A stretch of 64,000 nucleotides of DNA from Chromobacterium haemolyticum (GTDB taxonomy: Bacteria > Pseudomonadota > Gammaproteobacteria > Burkholderiales > Chromobacteriaceae). The stretch lies in NCBI RefSeq assembly GCF_002081825.1, contig NZ_MUKU01000015.1, forward strand, positions 53,171-117,170, written 5' to 3'. The translations under genes and the position numbers were made by a program. Shown here one piece after another: positions 15,901-26,372 of this stretch; position 1 is the stretch's first letter; each line of letters begins with the position of its first letter. A model generated the notes under the pieces. The model was not told the DNA's origin, ran no database searches, and saw nothing but the letters and a program-made list of their open reading frames with translations.

Positions 15901-16706
15901 GGCGAGAGATGGACGCGCCGGGCATGCCCCTGCCGGGTTTCAGCGCGGCCGAGGATACGGTGGCGGCCGAGTCGCGGGTCTCGCTGCAGTGGGACGCGGA
16001 GACGACGGAACGCTGGCTGCGGCAAGCGGGCGAGGCTTACCGGATGCGTCCGGAAGAATTGCTGGTGACCGCGCTGGCGCGCGCCTTGCGCCAATGGACG
16101 GGTGCGGAGGAATGCGTGCTGGACCTGGAAGGGCACGGCCGGGACGGGCTGGCGGGCGTGGACGTGTCGCGCACCGTGGGCTGGTTCACCAGCCTGTATC
16201 CGCTGCGGCTGCCGCTGAGCGGCGACTTGCCGCGGGATCTGAAATCGGTGAAGGAGCGGATGCGGAGCGTGCCGGACGGCGGCATGGCTTACCACGCGCT
16301 GCGTTACGGCGGCCGCGGGTCGGAGCTGGGCGGCCACGCGCGCACGGTGTGTTTCAACTACCTGGGCCAATGGCGGCTGGAGGAGGGCGGCGAGCCGCGC
16401 TCCACGTGGTTGGGCGAGCCGCCGGGCGGGACGCGCGGGGCGGGGATGAGGCGGCGCTACGGGCTGGACGTGGTGGCGCAGGTGCACGAAGGGCGCTTGC
16501 GGGTGGACTGGCTGTATAGCGCGGCGCGACAGCGGGAAGGGGTGATCACGGCGCTGGCCGAGGGCTTCCGCGCGGAACTGGACGCGGTGCTGGCGCATTG
16601 CCAGTCGCCGGAGTCTGGAGGGCTTACGCCGTCGGACTTGCCGCTCGCTCATCTGGACCAGAACGATATCGACGAAGTGTTACAGCTACTGAACGAACAG
16701 TTATGA
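12976..16706 (+). pseudogene. depD: depD, internally deleted NRPS: TubC dock-C-A(Val)-[gap]-E
   Basis: In FK228, DepD should carry two modules that insert D-Val and D-Cys (C-A-PCP-E twice). Here residues 1-50 form a TubC-type docking domain, then a condensation domain (HHAIFDRWS; the usual Gly after HHxxxD is Arg) and an adenylation domain up to A7 (WYRTGDRVR). Its pocket reads D-A-F-W-L-G-G-T-F, the canonical Val code. At about 15670-15685 the text jumps, with a frame change, straight into the middle of an epimerization domain (LYRLDEGWRLL, then HHASVDGVSW) that runs to the stop at 16704-16706. Lost are A8-A10, PCP, E, the whole second C-A-PCP and the start of the second E, assuming two original modules. 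GGCGGCGCGGC sits at the join. The two modules are similar enough for repeat collapse in an assembly, so a true genomic deletion is not proven. The ATGA overlap with depE is kept. Confidence 0.87.
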
Positions 16707-19700
16707 ACCAAACATTATCGAATACCGCACAGCAAGCCCGCTCGAAAGTCGAGACCATGCTGCCGTTGACGCCGACGCAACAGGGCCTGCTGTTTCATAC
16801 GCTGAAGGCGCCGGAGTCCGGCGTCTATTACGAGCAGGTGGCTTGCTCCTTCCACGCCGCGCTCAACGCCGCCGATTACCGGCGCGCGCTGGAAGCGGTG
16901 GTCGCGCGGCACGGCGTGCTGCGCACCGGCTTTCTGTGGGACGGCCCGTCCAAGCCGGTGCAGGTGGTCTTCCGCGACGTCGAACTGCCGTGGGTGGAGG
17001 AGGACTGGCGAGCGTTTGACCAAGAGGAACAGCAGCGCCGTCTCGCCGCCTATCGGGACGCGGACCGGCGTCCCGGTTTTCACCTGAGCCGCGCGCCGCT
17101 GATGCGTTGCGCCTTATTCCGCACCGGAGAGGAGCGCTACGAGTTCGTGTGGAGCTATCACCATCTGCTGCTGGATGGTTGGTCGGTGCAGATTGTGCTG
17201 GGGGAGGCGCTCGCCTTTTACGACGCTTACCGGCGCGGCGCCGTTCCGGCTATGCCGCCGCCCCAGCCGTACAGCGCCTTCCTGCGCTGGTTGGACGAAC
17301 AGGACGGCGCCGCGGCCGAGGCTTTCTGGCGCGCGCGGCTGGGCGATGTGCGCTCGGCCACGCCCCTGCCGTTCGCCGACGACGCGCGTCCGGACCGCGC
17401 GCCCGGCCACGGTCTGATAGAACGCGAGCTCGACGCGCGAACGAGCGAGGGATTGCAGCGTTTGGCGCGAGAGTGCGAGCTCACGCAGAGCACGGTGATC
17501 CAGGCCGCCTGGGCTTTGTTGTTGGCGCGCGCGAGCGGCCGCGACGACGTGGTGTTCGGCACCACCGTGTCCGGCCGGCCGGCGGCGCTGCGCGGCGTCG
17601 AGCAGATGGTGGGGCTCTTTGTCAACGCGCTGCCGACGCGCGCGTCCGTCGACCTTGAACTGACGCTGGGCGACTGGCTGCGGCGGCTGCATCGCCGGCA
17701 CGTCGACGCCGAAGCCTATGCGTATACCCCGCTGCACGCGATTCCGGGCTGGAGCGGAGTCGCTCCCGGCGCGCCCTTGTTCGAGAGCCTGGTGGTGTTT
17801 GAGAACTACCCGGCGCGGGCGGATGCGAAACGCTATCGAGAGCAACTGGGCGTGAGCGATGTCGAGGTGGTGGAACAGACCAATTACCCGCTGACCGTGG
17901 TGGCGATTCCCGGCGAGCGCTTGCGGCTGCGTCTGCATTTCGACCGCCAGCGGATCTCGGCGGCGTCGGCGGAGCGAGTCGTCGAGATGCTGGCGGAGGT
18001 GCTGGGCCAGTTCGAACGCGGCGGCCCGGCGCTGAGCGTCGCGCGGACGATGCGGAGCGCCAGTGCCTGCATCGCCGTTTTGAGGCGCAAGCGCGCTCGC
18101 GGCCGGACGCCGTCGCGCTGAAGTGCGACGGGGAGACGCTGACTTACGCGGAACTGGATCGTCGCGCCAACCGGCTGGCGTGGCGGCTCGACGCGGCCGA
18201 GGTGCGCGGCAACGCGCCTGTCGCGCTGGCGTTTGGCCGCGGCATGGACAGCGTCGTCGCGATTCTGGCTGTGCTGAAGGCGGGCGCCTTTTACGTGCCG
18301 CTGGATCTCGACCATCCGTCGGAACGCCTCGCATGGATGCTGGACGATATCGGCGCCGGCGCGCTGATCTGCGGTGAGGAGGCGCGAGATCGCTTCGGGG
18401 ATTTCGGCGGGGTTCTGATCGGGATGGGGGATGCGGCGGCGCCCGGCGAGCGCGAAGACGCGCCGCCGCCGCGGGACACTTCGCCCGCGGACCTGTGCTA
18501 TGTGATCTACACCTCGGGTTCGACCGGGCAGCCTAAAGGCGTGTGCGTGGAGCACCGCAACGCGGACCATTTGTTCGCGGCCACGCGCCGGAGCTACGGC
18601 ATCGGACCGTCGGACGTATGGACCTTGTTCCATTCCTATGCCTTCGATTTCTCGGTATGGGAAATCTGGGGCGCCTTGCTGCATGGCGGACGGCTGGAAA
18701 TCGTGCCTTACCGCTGCTCGCGCACGCCGGACGAATTTCTCGCGCTGCTGGAACGCGAGGGCGTCACGATGCTGAGCCAGACCCCCAGCGCCTTCAAGCA
18801 ACTGCTGCGCGCGCTGGACGACGCGCGGCGGCCTTTGCCGGCCGGCTTGCGCTATGTGTTCTTTGGCGGCGAGGCGACGATTCCCAGCCAGTTCGCCGCC
18901 TGCCTGAACGATGCGGGCGGCGTTGCGCTGGTCAATCTCTACGGCATCACCGAGACTACGGTGCATGTCACCGAGCGCGTATTGGGTCCGGGCGACGCGC
19001 AGTTGTCGCGCAGCCCTGTGGGCCGGCCCTTGCCGGGCTACCGCGTCTACCTGCTCGACGCCGCCGGGCATCCGGTGCCGCCGGGCGTGCCGGGCGAAAT
19101 TCACGTGGGCGGGGAGGGCGTGGCGCGCGGTTACCACAATCGCCCCGAGCTCAACCGCGAACGTTTCATCGCGGACCCGTTCCTGCCCGGCGAGCGGCTT
19201 TATCGCAGCGGAGACCTAGGGCGCTTCGACGCGCGCGGCGAGCTGGACTATCTGGGCCGCATCGACGACCAGGTCAAGATCCGCGGTTTCCGCATTGAGC
19301 TGGGCGAAGTGGAGGCGACGCTGGCCCGGCATCCGGACGTCGCCGCGGCAGCGGTCATGGTCGACGACGCGACCATAGACGGCCACGCCCAATTGGCGGG
19401 TTTTGTGGTGGCGCGCGGTTCGGCGCGCGTGTCCGGTTCCGCGCTGCGGGACTGGCTTGCCCAGCGCCTGCCGCCGCACGCGGTGCCGGCGCGTGTGGTC
19501 GAGATGGACGCGATTCCGCTGACGAGCAACGGCAAGCTGGATCGCCGCAGGCTGGCCGGCGCGCTGGCGGCGGACGCCGACGCGGCGCGTCCGCGCATAG
19601 CGCCGCGCAATGCGGTGGAGCAGGCGCTGGTCGGTGTGTTCGAGTCCGTGCTCAAACGCTCGCCTATCGGCGTTAGCGACAACTTCTTCGAGTTGGGCGG

Positions 19701-22311
19701 CGACTCCATCCTGAGCATTCAGATCCTGTCCGCCGCGCACAAGGTCAACATCGATTTTTCGCTGGACGATTTGATGCGCTCGCTGACCATAGAGCGGCTC
19801 GCGCCGCGCGTCCGGCAGGCGGACTCGGCGCCGCCGGCCGCGAGCGCGCCGTCGCTAGATGCCGTCCACGAGGACGCCTATCCGCTCAGCGCAATGCAGA
19901 TGGCGATGCTCGCCAACGAGATGCGGCACGGCCAGGACTCGGCTTACCACAACGTCAACGGCCAGCGTCTGGCTCTGCCATTCGACGCTGCCGCGCTAGA
20001 GGCGGCGCTGCGCGGGGCCTTTGAACGTCATCCGGCGCTGCGCACCGCTTTCGACCTCGCGGCCGACGAGGAGCCGCTGCAGTACGTGCATCGTCAGGTG
20101 CCTTTGCCGCTGACGGTCAGCGATTGGCGAGGCCTGGACCCGGAGCGGCAGGACGCGCGGATTCGAGATTGGCGCGAAGCCGAGCGGCGCCGGCGCTTCG
20201 ACGTCGAGCGTCCGCCGCTGATCCGCTTCGCCGTGCACCGCTTGAGCGAAGAGGCGATGCACATCGGCGTGACCAAGCACCACGCGATTCTGGACGGCTG
20301 GAGTTTCAACCTGTTGCTCTCCGAGCTGATCTCCGACTATTCGGCGCAGCTGGCCGGCCGGCCGCTGACGCTGGCTGCGCCCGCGAGCCGGTTCCGCGAC
20401 TTCGTCGAGCGGGAGCGCGAGGCGGCGCGTTCGGACTCGCTGCGCGATTGGTGGCGCGCGCGGCTGCAATCCTTGCCGGTCACGCGGCTGGCGCGGGAGT
20501 CGGGCGGCGACGCGGCGCCGGCCGAGGTGCCGATTTCGGCGGCCCAGTCGGCCGGCCTGGAAGCGCTCGCCGCGAGCGCGGGCGCATCAGTGAAAAACGT
20601 GCTGCTGACAGCCCATCTGCTCGCCTTGTCGCGCATCGCAGGCGCATCCTCGGTGACCAGCGGCGTGGTGTTCAACGGCCGCAGCGAGGGTGTTGACGGC
20701 GATCGGGTGCTGGGCCTGTTCCTGAACAGTCTGCCGCTGGGTTTCGACTTTCCGGCCGGCGCCTTCGACGCCGTCGCGTTGGTGCGCGCGGTGCAGTCGG
20801 CCGAGCTGGAAGTCTTCAGTCGCCGGCGCTATCCCTTGATCGAATTGCATCGACAGGCCGGCACGGTGTTCGACGCGCTGTTCAACTTCACGCATTTCCG
20901 CGCGCTGGAGGAAGCGGTGCGCGACATCGAGGTTTCCGACGGCTATGCGAGCGATATGACTAATGTGCCGCTGGTGGTGCAGAGCAGCTTCGACGGCCGG
21001 CAGCGCGCACTGCGGATCACGCTGGTGCCGTCGCGCGGGTATTTCTCTACGGCGACCGTCAACCGCTTCGCGGCTCTCTATGCGGACGCCTTGCGAACGC
21101 TGCTAGGCGAGCCCGCGGCAGAGGGCGCAGGCGCCGTCGGCGCGATAAGGGCGGACGGCGGAGAGCGCCGGAGCGGGGCCTCTACCGCCGCGACGCCGGC
21201 CGCCGCCGGGAGGGCCGCGGCGGCGCGGCCTAGCGGCGCGGCCCTGCGACGCGAGTTGAGCGCCTTGTGGACGGCCGTGCTCAAGCGCGAACCGCCGTCC
21301 GACGACAGCGATTTCATCGCGTTGGGCGGAGATTCGCTGCTGATGCTGCGGATCTGCTCCCGCGCCGGCCGGGCGTTTGGACTGGACGCCGCAGTGGTGG
21401 CTCGCTTGCTGACGGCGCAGACGGTGGCCGAGCAAGCCCCCGTCATCGAGACCGACGGCGCGGGCGAAGACGGCGCCCGAGTCGGCTCGCTCGTTGCCTT
21501 GTCCGCGCCGGGCGATGCGCCGCCGCTGTTCTTCGCGCCCGGCGCGGGCGGGCATGTGCCGTATCTGCGCGCGCTTGCGGCCGAGTTGCCGAACGCCTTC
21601 TCGGTGTGGGGCATGGAGCTGTCCGGCGACGCCGACAGCGTGGAAGCGACGGCGACGGCGCTGATCGCGGACATCCGGCGGGTGCAGCCTTACGGCCCGT
21701 ATCGTCTCGGCGGTCATTCCTTCGGCGGTTGGGTCGCTTTTGAGATTGCCCGGCAATTGGCCGGACAGGGCGAGGCGGTGGACTGGATTGCGGTAGTGGA
21801 CAGCTTGCCGCCGGGGCCGGCGGCGCAGTCGCGGAAACGGGATTGGCAAGGCGGCCGTTGGATAGCGGAGATCGGCAACAGCTTCGCGCGCTTGGCCGAC
21901 ACCGAACTGGCGTTCGACGAAGGCGAATTCGACGCGCTGGACGATGCGCGGAGAGTCGAACGTTTGCGCGAGCGCTTGATCGAGGCGGGCGCGGTGCCGG
22001 AGGAGCTCGGCCTGCCCGAATTCGCGGCGCGCGTGCGCGCCTTCATTGCGCATTCGCTGACCGATTACGCGCCGGCGACGGCTTACGTGGGGGCCTTGCA
22101 CGTGATCGTGGCCGCCGACGGGGACGGTGAAGCGCTCATAAACGGCTGGCGGCAGGCGGCGTCGGGCGCGGCAACGGCGATTCGCCTGCCCGGCGACCAC
22201 ATCGGCATCATGCGCCGCCCGTTCGTCAACGGGCTAGCCGCCGCTTTGCGCGCCGCGGAAGCCGCCGCGCGCCGATCCGTTTCAGTGAAAGAAACCGAGG
22301 AAGAACAATGA
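16703..22311 (+). pseudogene. depE: depE, frame-broken NRPS: C-A(Thr-like)-PCP-C-PCP-TE
   Basis: DepE should add dehydrobutyrine (from Thr) and the final Val, then release and cyclize FK228. The ATG at 16703 overlaps the depD stop. Domains: C (HHLLLDG); A with pocket D-F-W-S-F-G-L-V-H, close to Thr codes (DFWNIGMVH); PCP (LGGDSI); C (HHAILDG); PCP (LGGDSL); thioesterase (GGHSFGG). The second module has no adenylation domain, as reported for the FK228 system, so Val must be supplied by another A domain, plausibly that of DepD. The first C domain runs out of frame near 18040-18060: the first frame continues to a stop at 18121, while the A domain is read in another frame from about CLHRRFEAQ. 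The usual 15-20 residue linker between DAERQ and CLHRRFE is also absent. The TE and everything after the break are intact. Confidence 0.88.
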
Positions 22312-23480
22312 ATACACGAGTGAAGGCGTTCGCCGCCGTCGAAGCGGCGCTGGCGGAACCGGAGGCGGCGCTCGCCAACGGCGATTTCGAAACCGTTGAA
22401 CGGCTGATGAGCGGCATCCGCGAGAGCAACCGGATGAAAGGCGTCTGGCTGCCGCAAGTACCGCGCGCGGACGGCGGCCTGGGTTTGAGCCTGCTCGACC
22501 TGGTGGAGGTGGGCGAACTGCTGGGCGCCTCGCCGCTGGGCCATTACGCGGTCAACTATCAGGCGCCCGACGCCGGCAATATCGACGTGTTGCTGGAGTA
22601 CGCGACTCCGGCGCAGCGCCGGCGCTGGCTGGAGCCGCTGTTGCGCGGCGAAGTGCGCAGCTGCTTCGCTGCGACGGAGCCCAAGTCCGCCGGATCCAAC
22701 CCTTCCTCGCTGAAAACGACGGCGGTGTACAAGGACGGCGGCTGGCACTTGAGCGGCCGAAAATGGTTCGCGTCCGGCGCCGACGGCGCGGGCTTCGCCA
22801 TCGTGCTGGCCGTCACCGACGAGGCCGCGCCGCTGCACGCGCGCACCAGCACCTTCATCGTGCCCACCGACGCGCCCGGCTTCCGCCACGTCCGCAATCT
22901 GCGGGTGATGGGGGACGAGGGCTGCGGCTGGGCCAGCCACGGCGAACTGGTGCTGGACGATTGCCGGGTGGGCGAGGACGCGATGCTGGGCAAGCCCGGC
23001 GAGGGCTTCGTTGTGCTGCAGGCCCGGCTCGCCACCGGACGGCTGCATCATTGCGCGCGCTGGATAGGCGTGTGCGAGCGCGCGTTCGCCATCATGTGCC
23101 GGCGCGCGTGCCGCCGGGAGCTGGCGGCGGGCGAGTTGTTGTCCTCGCGCCAGACCGTGCAGAACTGGATCGCCGAGAGCCGCGCGTCGATAGATGCCGC
23201 GCGGCTGCTGGTGACCCAGGCGGCCACGCGGCTGCAAAACCGTCATGAGCGCGCGCAGATCGACATCTCGATCGCGAAGTTTTTCGTGGCGGGCGCAACG
23301 CAGACCGTGCTCGATCACGCGCTGCAGGTGCAAGGCGCGTTGGGTGTCAGCGGCGACACGATTCTCAACGTGTTGTGGCGGCATGAGCGAGCGGGGCGGA
23401 TCTACGACGGCCCGGACGAAGTCCACAAATCCCTGGTGGCGCGCCATGCGCTGGCCGGCTTCCGCCGGGAGCTGACATGA
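22308..23480 (+). CDS. depF: DepF, FadE2-like acyl-CoA dehydrogenase family flavoprotein
   Basis: A 390-residue acyl-CoA dehydrogenase fold protein with the central FAD/acyl motif FAATEPKSAGSN and the C-terminal signature LQVQGALGVSGDT. It is intact and starts inside the depE stop (ATGA). Family members use FAD to oxidize acyl thioesters, but some, such as LvaC in levulinate catabolism, rearrange phosphorylated hydroxyacyl thioesters. In the FK228 cluster its step is not settled; it has been considered for shaping the heptenoate arm or the dehydrobutyrine. The next gene is an LvaA/ACAD10-like kinase, and the start of depG overlaps the depF stop, which favours joint action of the two proteins. 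GAGGAAG ahead of the ATG is the ribosome binding site. Confidence 0.9.
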   Translation: MNTRVKAFAAVEAALAEPEAALANGDFETVERLMSGIRESNRMKGVWLPQVPRADGGLGLSLLDLVEVGELLGASPLGHYAVNYQAPDAGNIDVLLEYATPAQRRRWLEPLLRGEVRSCFAATEPKSAGSNPSSLKTTAVYKDGGWHLSGRKWFASGADGAGFAIVLAVTDEAAPLHARTSTFIVPTDAPGFRHVRNLRVMGDEGCGWASHGELVLDDCRVGEDAMLGKPGEGFVVLQARLATGRLHHCARWIGVCERAFAIMCRRACRRELAAGELLSSRQTVQNWIAESRASIDAARLLVTQAATRLQNRHERAQIDISIAKFFVAGATQTVLDHALQVQGALGVSGDTILNVLWRHERAGRIYDGPDEVHKSLVARHALAGFRRELT

Positions 23481-24442
23481 ACGAGCGGATCGCGGAGCGG
23501 GCGATGGCGGCGCTGGGCCGCTCCGGCGTGGGCGCGCGCGCGACGCGCGTCGGCGGCGGCCGGGCCAGCGAAGTGTTTTTGGTGCAGGGGGGCGACAGCG
23601 AGCTCATCGCCTACTGGCTGCCGGAGGGCGGCGCGCGGGAAGCGCGGCGTCGCTTTGCGCTCCTTGAGCGGATGGCTGGCCAGTTCCGGCTCGCGCCCAA
23701 GCCGCTGGCGGTCGATGAGTACGGCGACGCCGCCTTGCTGCTGGTCGAAAAGCTGGAGGGCGTCGCGCCGGCCGCTTGCGGACCGCTCGCGCCCGACACC
23801 GTGCGCCGGCTCGCGGAAAACTTCATCGCGACGCTGGCGGGCCTGCATGGGCTGGAGGTGGCGCCGGCCGACCGGGCCCCCGACTATCTGCGTCGCATTC
23901 TGAGCGAGTGGCGGCGGCGCTGGAACGCGGAGGAGGCGGGCGAGGCGATAGACGCCGACTTCAGAGCGGTGGCCGACTGGCTGACCGAGCGGATGCCCGA
24001 GACCGAACCCGCGGCCTGGCTGCACAACGACTACAAGCTGGACAACATCCTCGTCGATCCGGGCGACCCCGCGCGGGTGGTGGGCGTCGTCGACTGGGAA
24101 CTGGCCGCCGTCGGCCATCCGCTGGCCGACCTTGGCGCCGCGCTCGCTTACTGGATAGAGAGCCGGGACTCGTCGCTGCTGCGGCTGGACGCGCCCGGGC
24201 CGAGTTGCGCGCCGGGTGCGCCGACGCGCGAGGCGCTGGTCGATTTGTACGCGGCGGCCGCCGGACGCGAGGTGACGGCTCCCGCCTATTGGTATGCCTA
24301 CGGCCTGCTGCGTTTGGCGGTGATCACGCAGCAACTGGCGCTGCGGCGGCGGGACGAAGGGCAGCGCGTGCCGCGCGCCAAGCTGATCGTGCGCTGGCTG
24401 CTGGACCGCGCAGCGGAAGCTTGCGGCGGCGGCCGCCTATGA
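23477..24442 (+). CDS. depG: DepG, aminoglycoside-phosphotransferase-fold kinase (ACAD10/LvaA type)
   Basis: A 321-residue small-molecule kinase of the APH fold. The catalytic loop reads WLHNDYKLDNILVDP and the metal site VVDWELAAVGHPLADL, which match the ACAD10/11-linked kinases more than true aminoglycoside kinases. The usual HxD catalytic motif appears as H-N-D, so the catalytic Asp is kept. It overlaps depF and, at the ATGA at 24439-24442, a possible upstream start of depH. Its substrate in FK228 synthesis is unknown. Self-resistance by phosphorylation is an alternative, but the pairing with an acyl-CoA dehydrogenase suggests phosphorylation of a hydroxyl group followed by elimination. 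Confidence 0.88.
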   Translation: MNERIAERAMAALGRSGVGARATRVGGGRASEVFLVQGGDSELIAYWLPEGGAREARRRFALLERMAGQFRLAPKPLAVDEYGDAALLLVEKLEGVAPAACGPLAPDTVRRLAENFIATLAGLHGLEVAPADRAPDYLRRILSEWRRRWNAEEAGEAIDADFRAVADWLTERMPETEPAAWLHNDYKLDNILVDPGDPARVVGVVDWELAAVGHPLADLGAALAYWIESRDSSLLRLDAPGPSCAPGAPTREALVDLYAAAAGREVTAPAYWYAYGLLRLAVITQQLALRRRDEGQRVPRAKLIVRWLLDRAAEACGGGRL

Positions 24443-24492
24443 AGGCCGCCCGCGGGCCATCCCATTCATTTCCAATCAAGGACACTCGACCC

Positions 24493-25398
24493 ATGAATTC
24501 AGAAACCTCCTCAATGTTGTTCGACGTCGTCGTGATAGGCGGCAGTCACGCCGGACAATCCGCCGCGCTGCAGATCGCGCGCGCGCGCCGCCGCGTGCTG
24601 GTAATCGATGCCGGCGCGCGTCGCAACCGCTTCGCCGCCCAATCTCACGGCGTGATCGGTCTGGATGGCCGTTCGCCGGACGCGATCGCCGCGGAGGGCA
24701 AGGCGCAACTGCTTGCTTACCCTAACGCGCAATGGCGGGCGGACAGCGTGGTCCGGGCGGAGCGGAGCGACGCCGGCTATACGCTCCGCTGCGCATCCGG
24801 GCAAGACTACCGAGCGCGCCAGCTGGTGCTGGCCTTCGGCGTGGTGGACGAGCTGCCGGAACTGGAGGGCCTGGAGGAACGCTGGGGGGAAAGCGTGTTC
24901 CACTGCCCTTATTGCCACGGCTACGAACTGGATCGGGGCCGCATCGGCGTGCTCGGCGGCGGGCCCTTGTCCTATTTGTCGGCGATGTTGATGCCGGAGT
25001 GGGGCCAGACCGTTTTTCTGACCGACGGCGGCTATGAGCCGGACGAGGAGCAGCGCGAGGCGCTGGCGCGGCGGGGCGTTGAGATCGTGCGCGACCGGAT
25101 CGCGCGCATTGTCGACCGCGCCACCGTCGAACTTGCCGATGGACGCCGGATCGCGTTCGACGGGCTGTTCACGATGAACCGCTTCCGCCTGTCCAGCCCC
25201 GTCGCGGAACAACTGGGCTGCGCGATAGAGGAGGGGCCGCTGGGGCCTTATGTGCGGACTGACGACGCGATGGAAACATCGGCGCCGGGCGTGTTCGCTT
25301 GCGGCGACATCACGCATCGGGGAGGCACCGTGGCGCTGGCCATCGGCAACGGCGCGCTGGCGGGCATCGCCGCGCATCGCAAACTGGTGTTCGGGTGA
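24493..25398 (+). CDS. depH: DepH, FAD-dependent disulfide-forming oxidoreductase
   Basis: DepH makes the intramolecular disulfide that turns reduced FK228 into the stable prodrug. The 301-residue protein has an N-terminal FAD motif (VVIGGSHAGQSAAL), the redox pair C138-PY-C141 (CPYC) in the NADPH-domain region, and the C-terminal FAD motif VFACGDITHRGG. It belongs to the small thioredoxin-reductase-like dithiol oxidases, with GliT and HlmI as relatives. I chose the ATG at 24493, preceded by AAGGA at 24478-24482. An in-frame ATG at 24439 overlaps the depG stop and would add 18 residues, so it remains possible. The gene is intact. Confidence 0.92.
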   Translation: MNSETSSMLFDVVVIGGSHAGQSAALQIARARRRVLVIDAGARRNRFAAQSHGVIGLDGRSPDAIAAEGKAQLLAYPNAQWRADSVVRAERSDAGYTLRCASGQDYRARQLVLAFGVVDELPELEGLEERWGESVFHCPYCHGYELDRGRIGVLGGGPLSYLSAMLMPEWGQTVFLTDGGYEPDEEQREALARRGVEIVRDRIARIVDRATVELADGRRIAFDGLFTMNRFRLSSPVAEQLGCAIEEGPLGPYVRTDDAMETSAPGVFACGDITHRGGTVALAIGNGALAGIAAHRKLVFG

Positions 25399-25453
25399 GG
25401 CGCGCGCGGGGCGTGACGGCGCGTTTCTCTTTCTTGCTACCGGGAATCGATCA

Positions 25454-26372
25454 ATGAGTTGGCAAAACCTATGTTTTTCGTGGCTGTTGCGCAGAACGGC
25501 CAAATCTCTGACCCGCAAACCCGGCCTGACCGCCCAGGAAATGCGCGAGCGCAGCGCGAAATGGGCGCGCGGCGAAGCAAAGCCGCCGCGTGGATGGCGG
25601 GTGCGCAAGCTGGACGCGCAGGCGCTGCGAGGCGAGTGGATAGAACCGGAGGCCGCCGAGCGGCGCGAGGCGACCGGGCGGGTCATTCTGTATCTGCACG
25701 GCGGCGGCTATTGCTTCTGCTCCCCGGTCACGCACCGGGGCGTGGCCGCCGAGCTGGCGCGGGAAGCCGACGCGCGGGCGTTTTCGCTGGATTACCGGCT
25801 GGCGCCGGAACATCCGTTCCCCGCCGCCGTCGACGACGCGCTGGCGGCGTATCGGGCGCTGCTGGACGAGGGCGTGGCGGCGGACCGGATCGTGATCGCC
25901 GGCGATTCGTCGGGGGGGGGGGGGGCTGGCGCTCGCGCTGCTGCTGTCGCTGCGCGACGCGGGCGAGCCCTTGCCGGCCGGCGTGGTCTTGTTCTCGCCG
26001 TGGACGGATCTGGCGGCGACCGGGGCCTCGCTGGTAGCGAACGATGCGTCCGACGTGATGCTGAGCGCGGTGGCGGTGAGGAATTTCTCGCGCTACTACC
26101 TTGGCGACGCCGCCGCCGATCATCCCATCGCCTCGCCGCTCTACGGCGAGTACGCGGGCCTGCCCGATCTGTTCATCCAGGCCAGCGACACCGAAGTGCT
26201 GTTGGACGACGCCGCGCGCGTGGCCCGCAAGGCGAGCGCGGCCGGCGTCGCGGTGGAGTTCAAGGTGTGGCGGCGGCTGCCGCACGCATGGGCCACCTTG
26301 GCGCCCATGCTGCCGGAGGCGAGGGCGGCGATCAAAGAGGCCGGCGGTTTCGTTCGCAAGGTGGCGCCATGA
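25454..26372 (+). pseudogene. depI: depI, frame-broken alpha/beta-hydrolase (HSL-type esterase)
   Basis: An esterase/lipase of the hormone-sensitive-lipase family: oxyanion motif LHGGGY, nucleophile elbow GDSSGG, and C-terminal acid and His (SDTEVLLDDA, LPHAW). A run of 14 G at 25912-25925, directly in the GDSSGG elbow, breaks the frame. Ten or thirteen G would restore GDSSGG followed by LALALLLSLRD, and the total length is one base off a multiple of three. With 14 G the 5' part reads on into the depJ frame, an accidental fusion. The role in FK228 production is not established. The rest of the gene is well conserved, which favours a sequencing error or a slipping tract over old decay. Confidence 0.85.
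25912..25925 (+). repeat. Poly-G tract (14 G) in depI
   Basis: A 14-base G homopolymer within the codons for the catalytic serine elbow of depI. Such tracts slip during replication and are also misread by some sequencing chemistries. The displayed length puts the downstream part of the gene out of frame. Confidence 0.9.
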
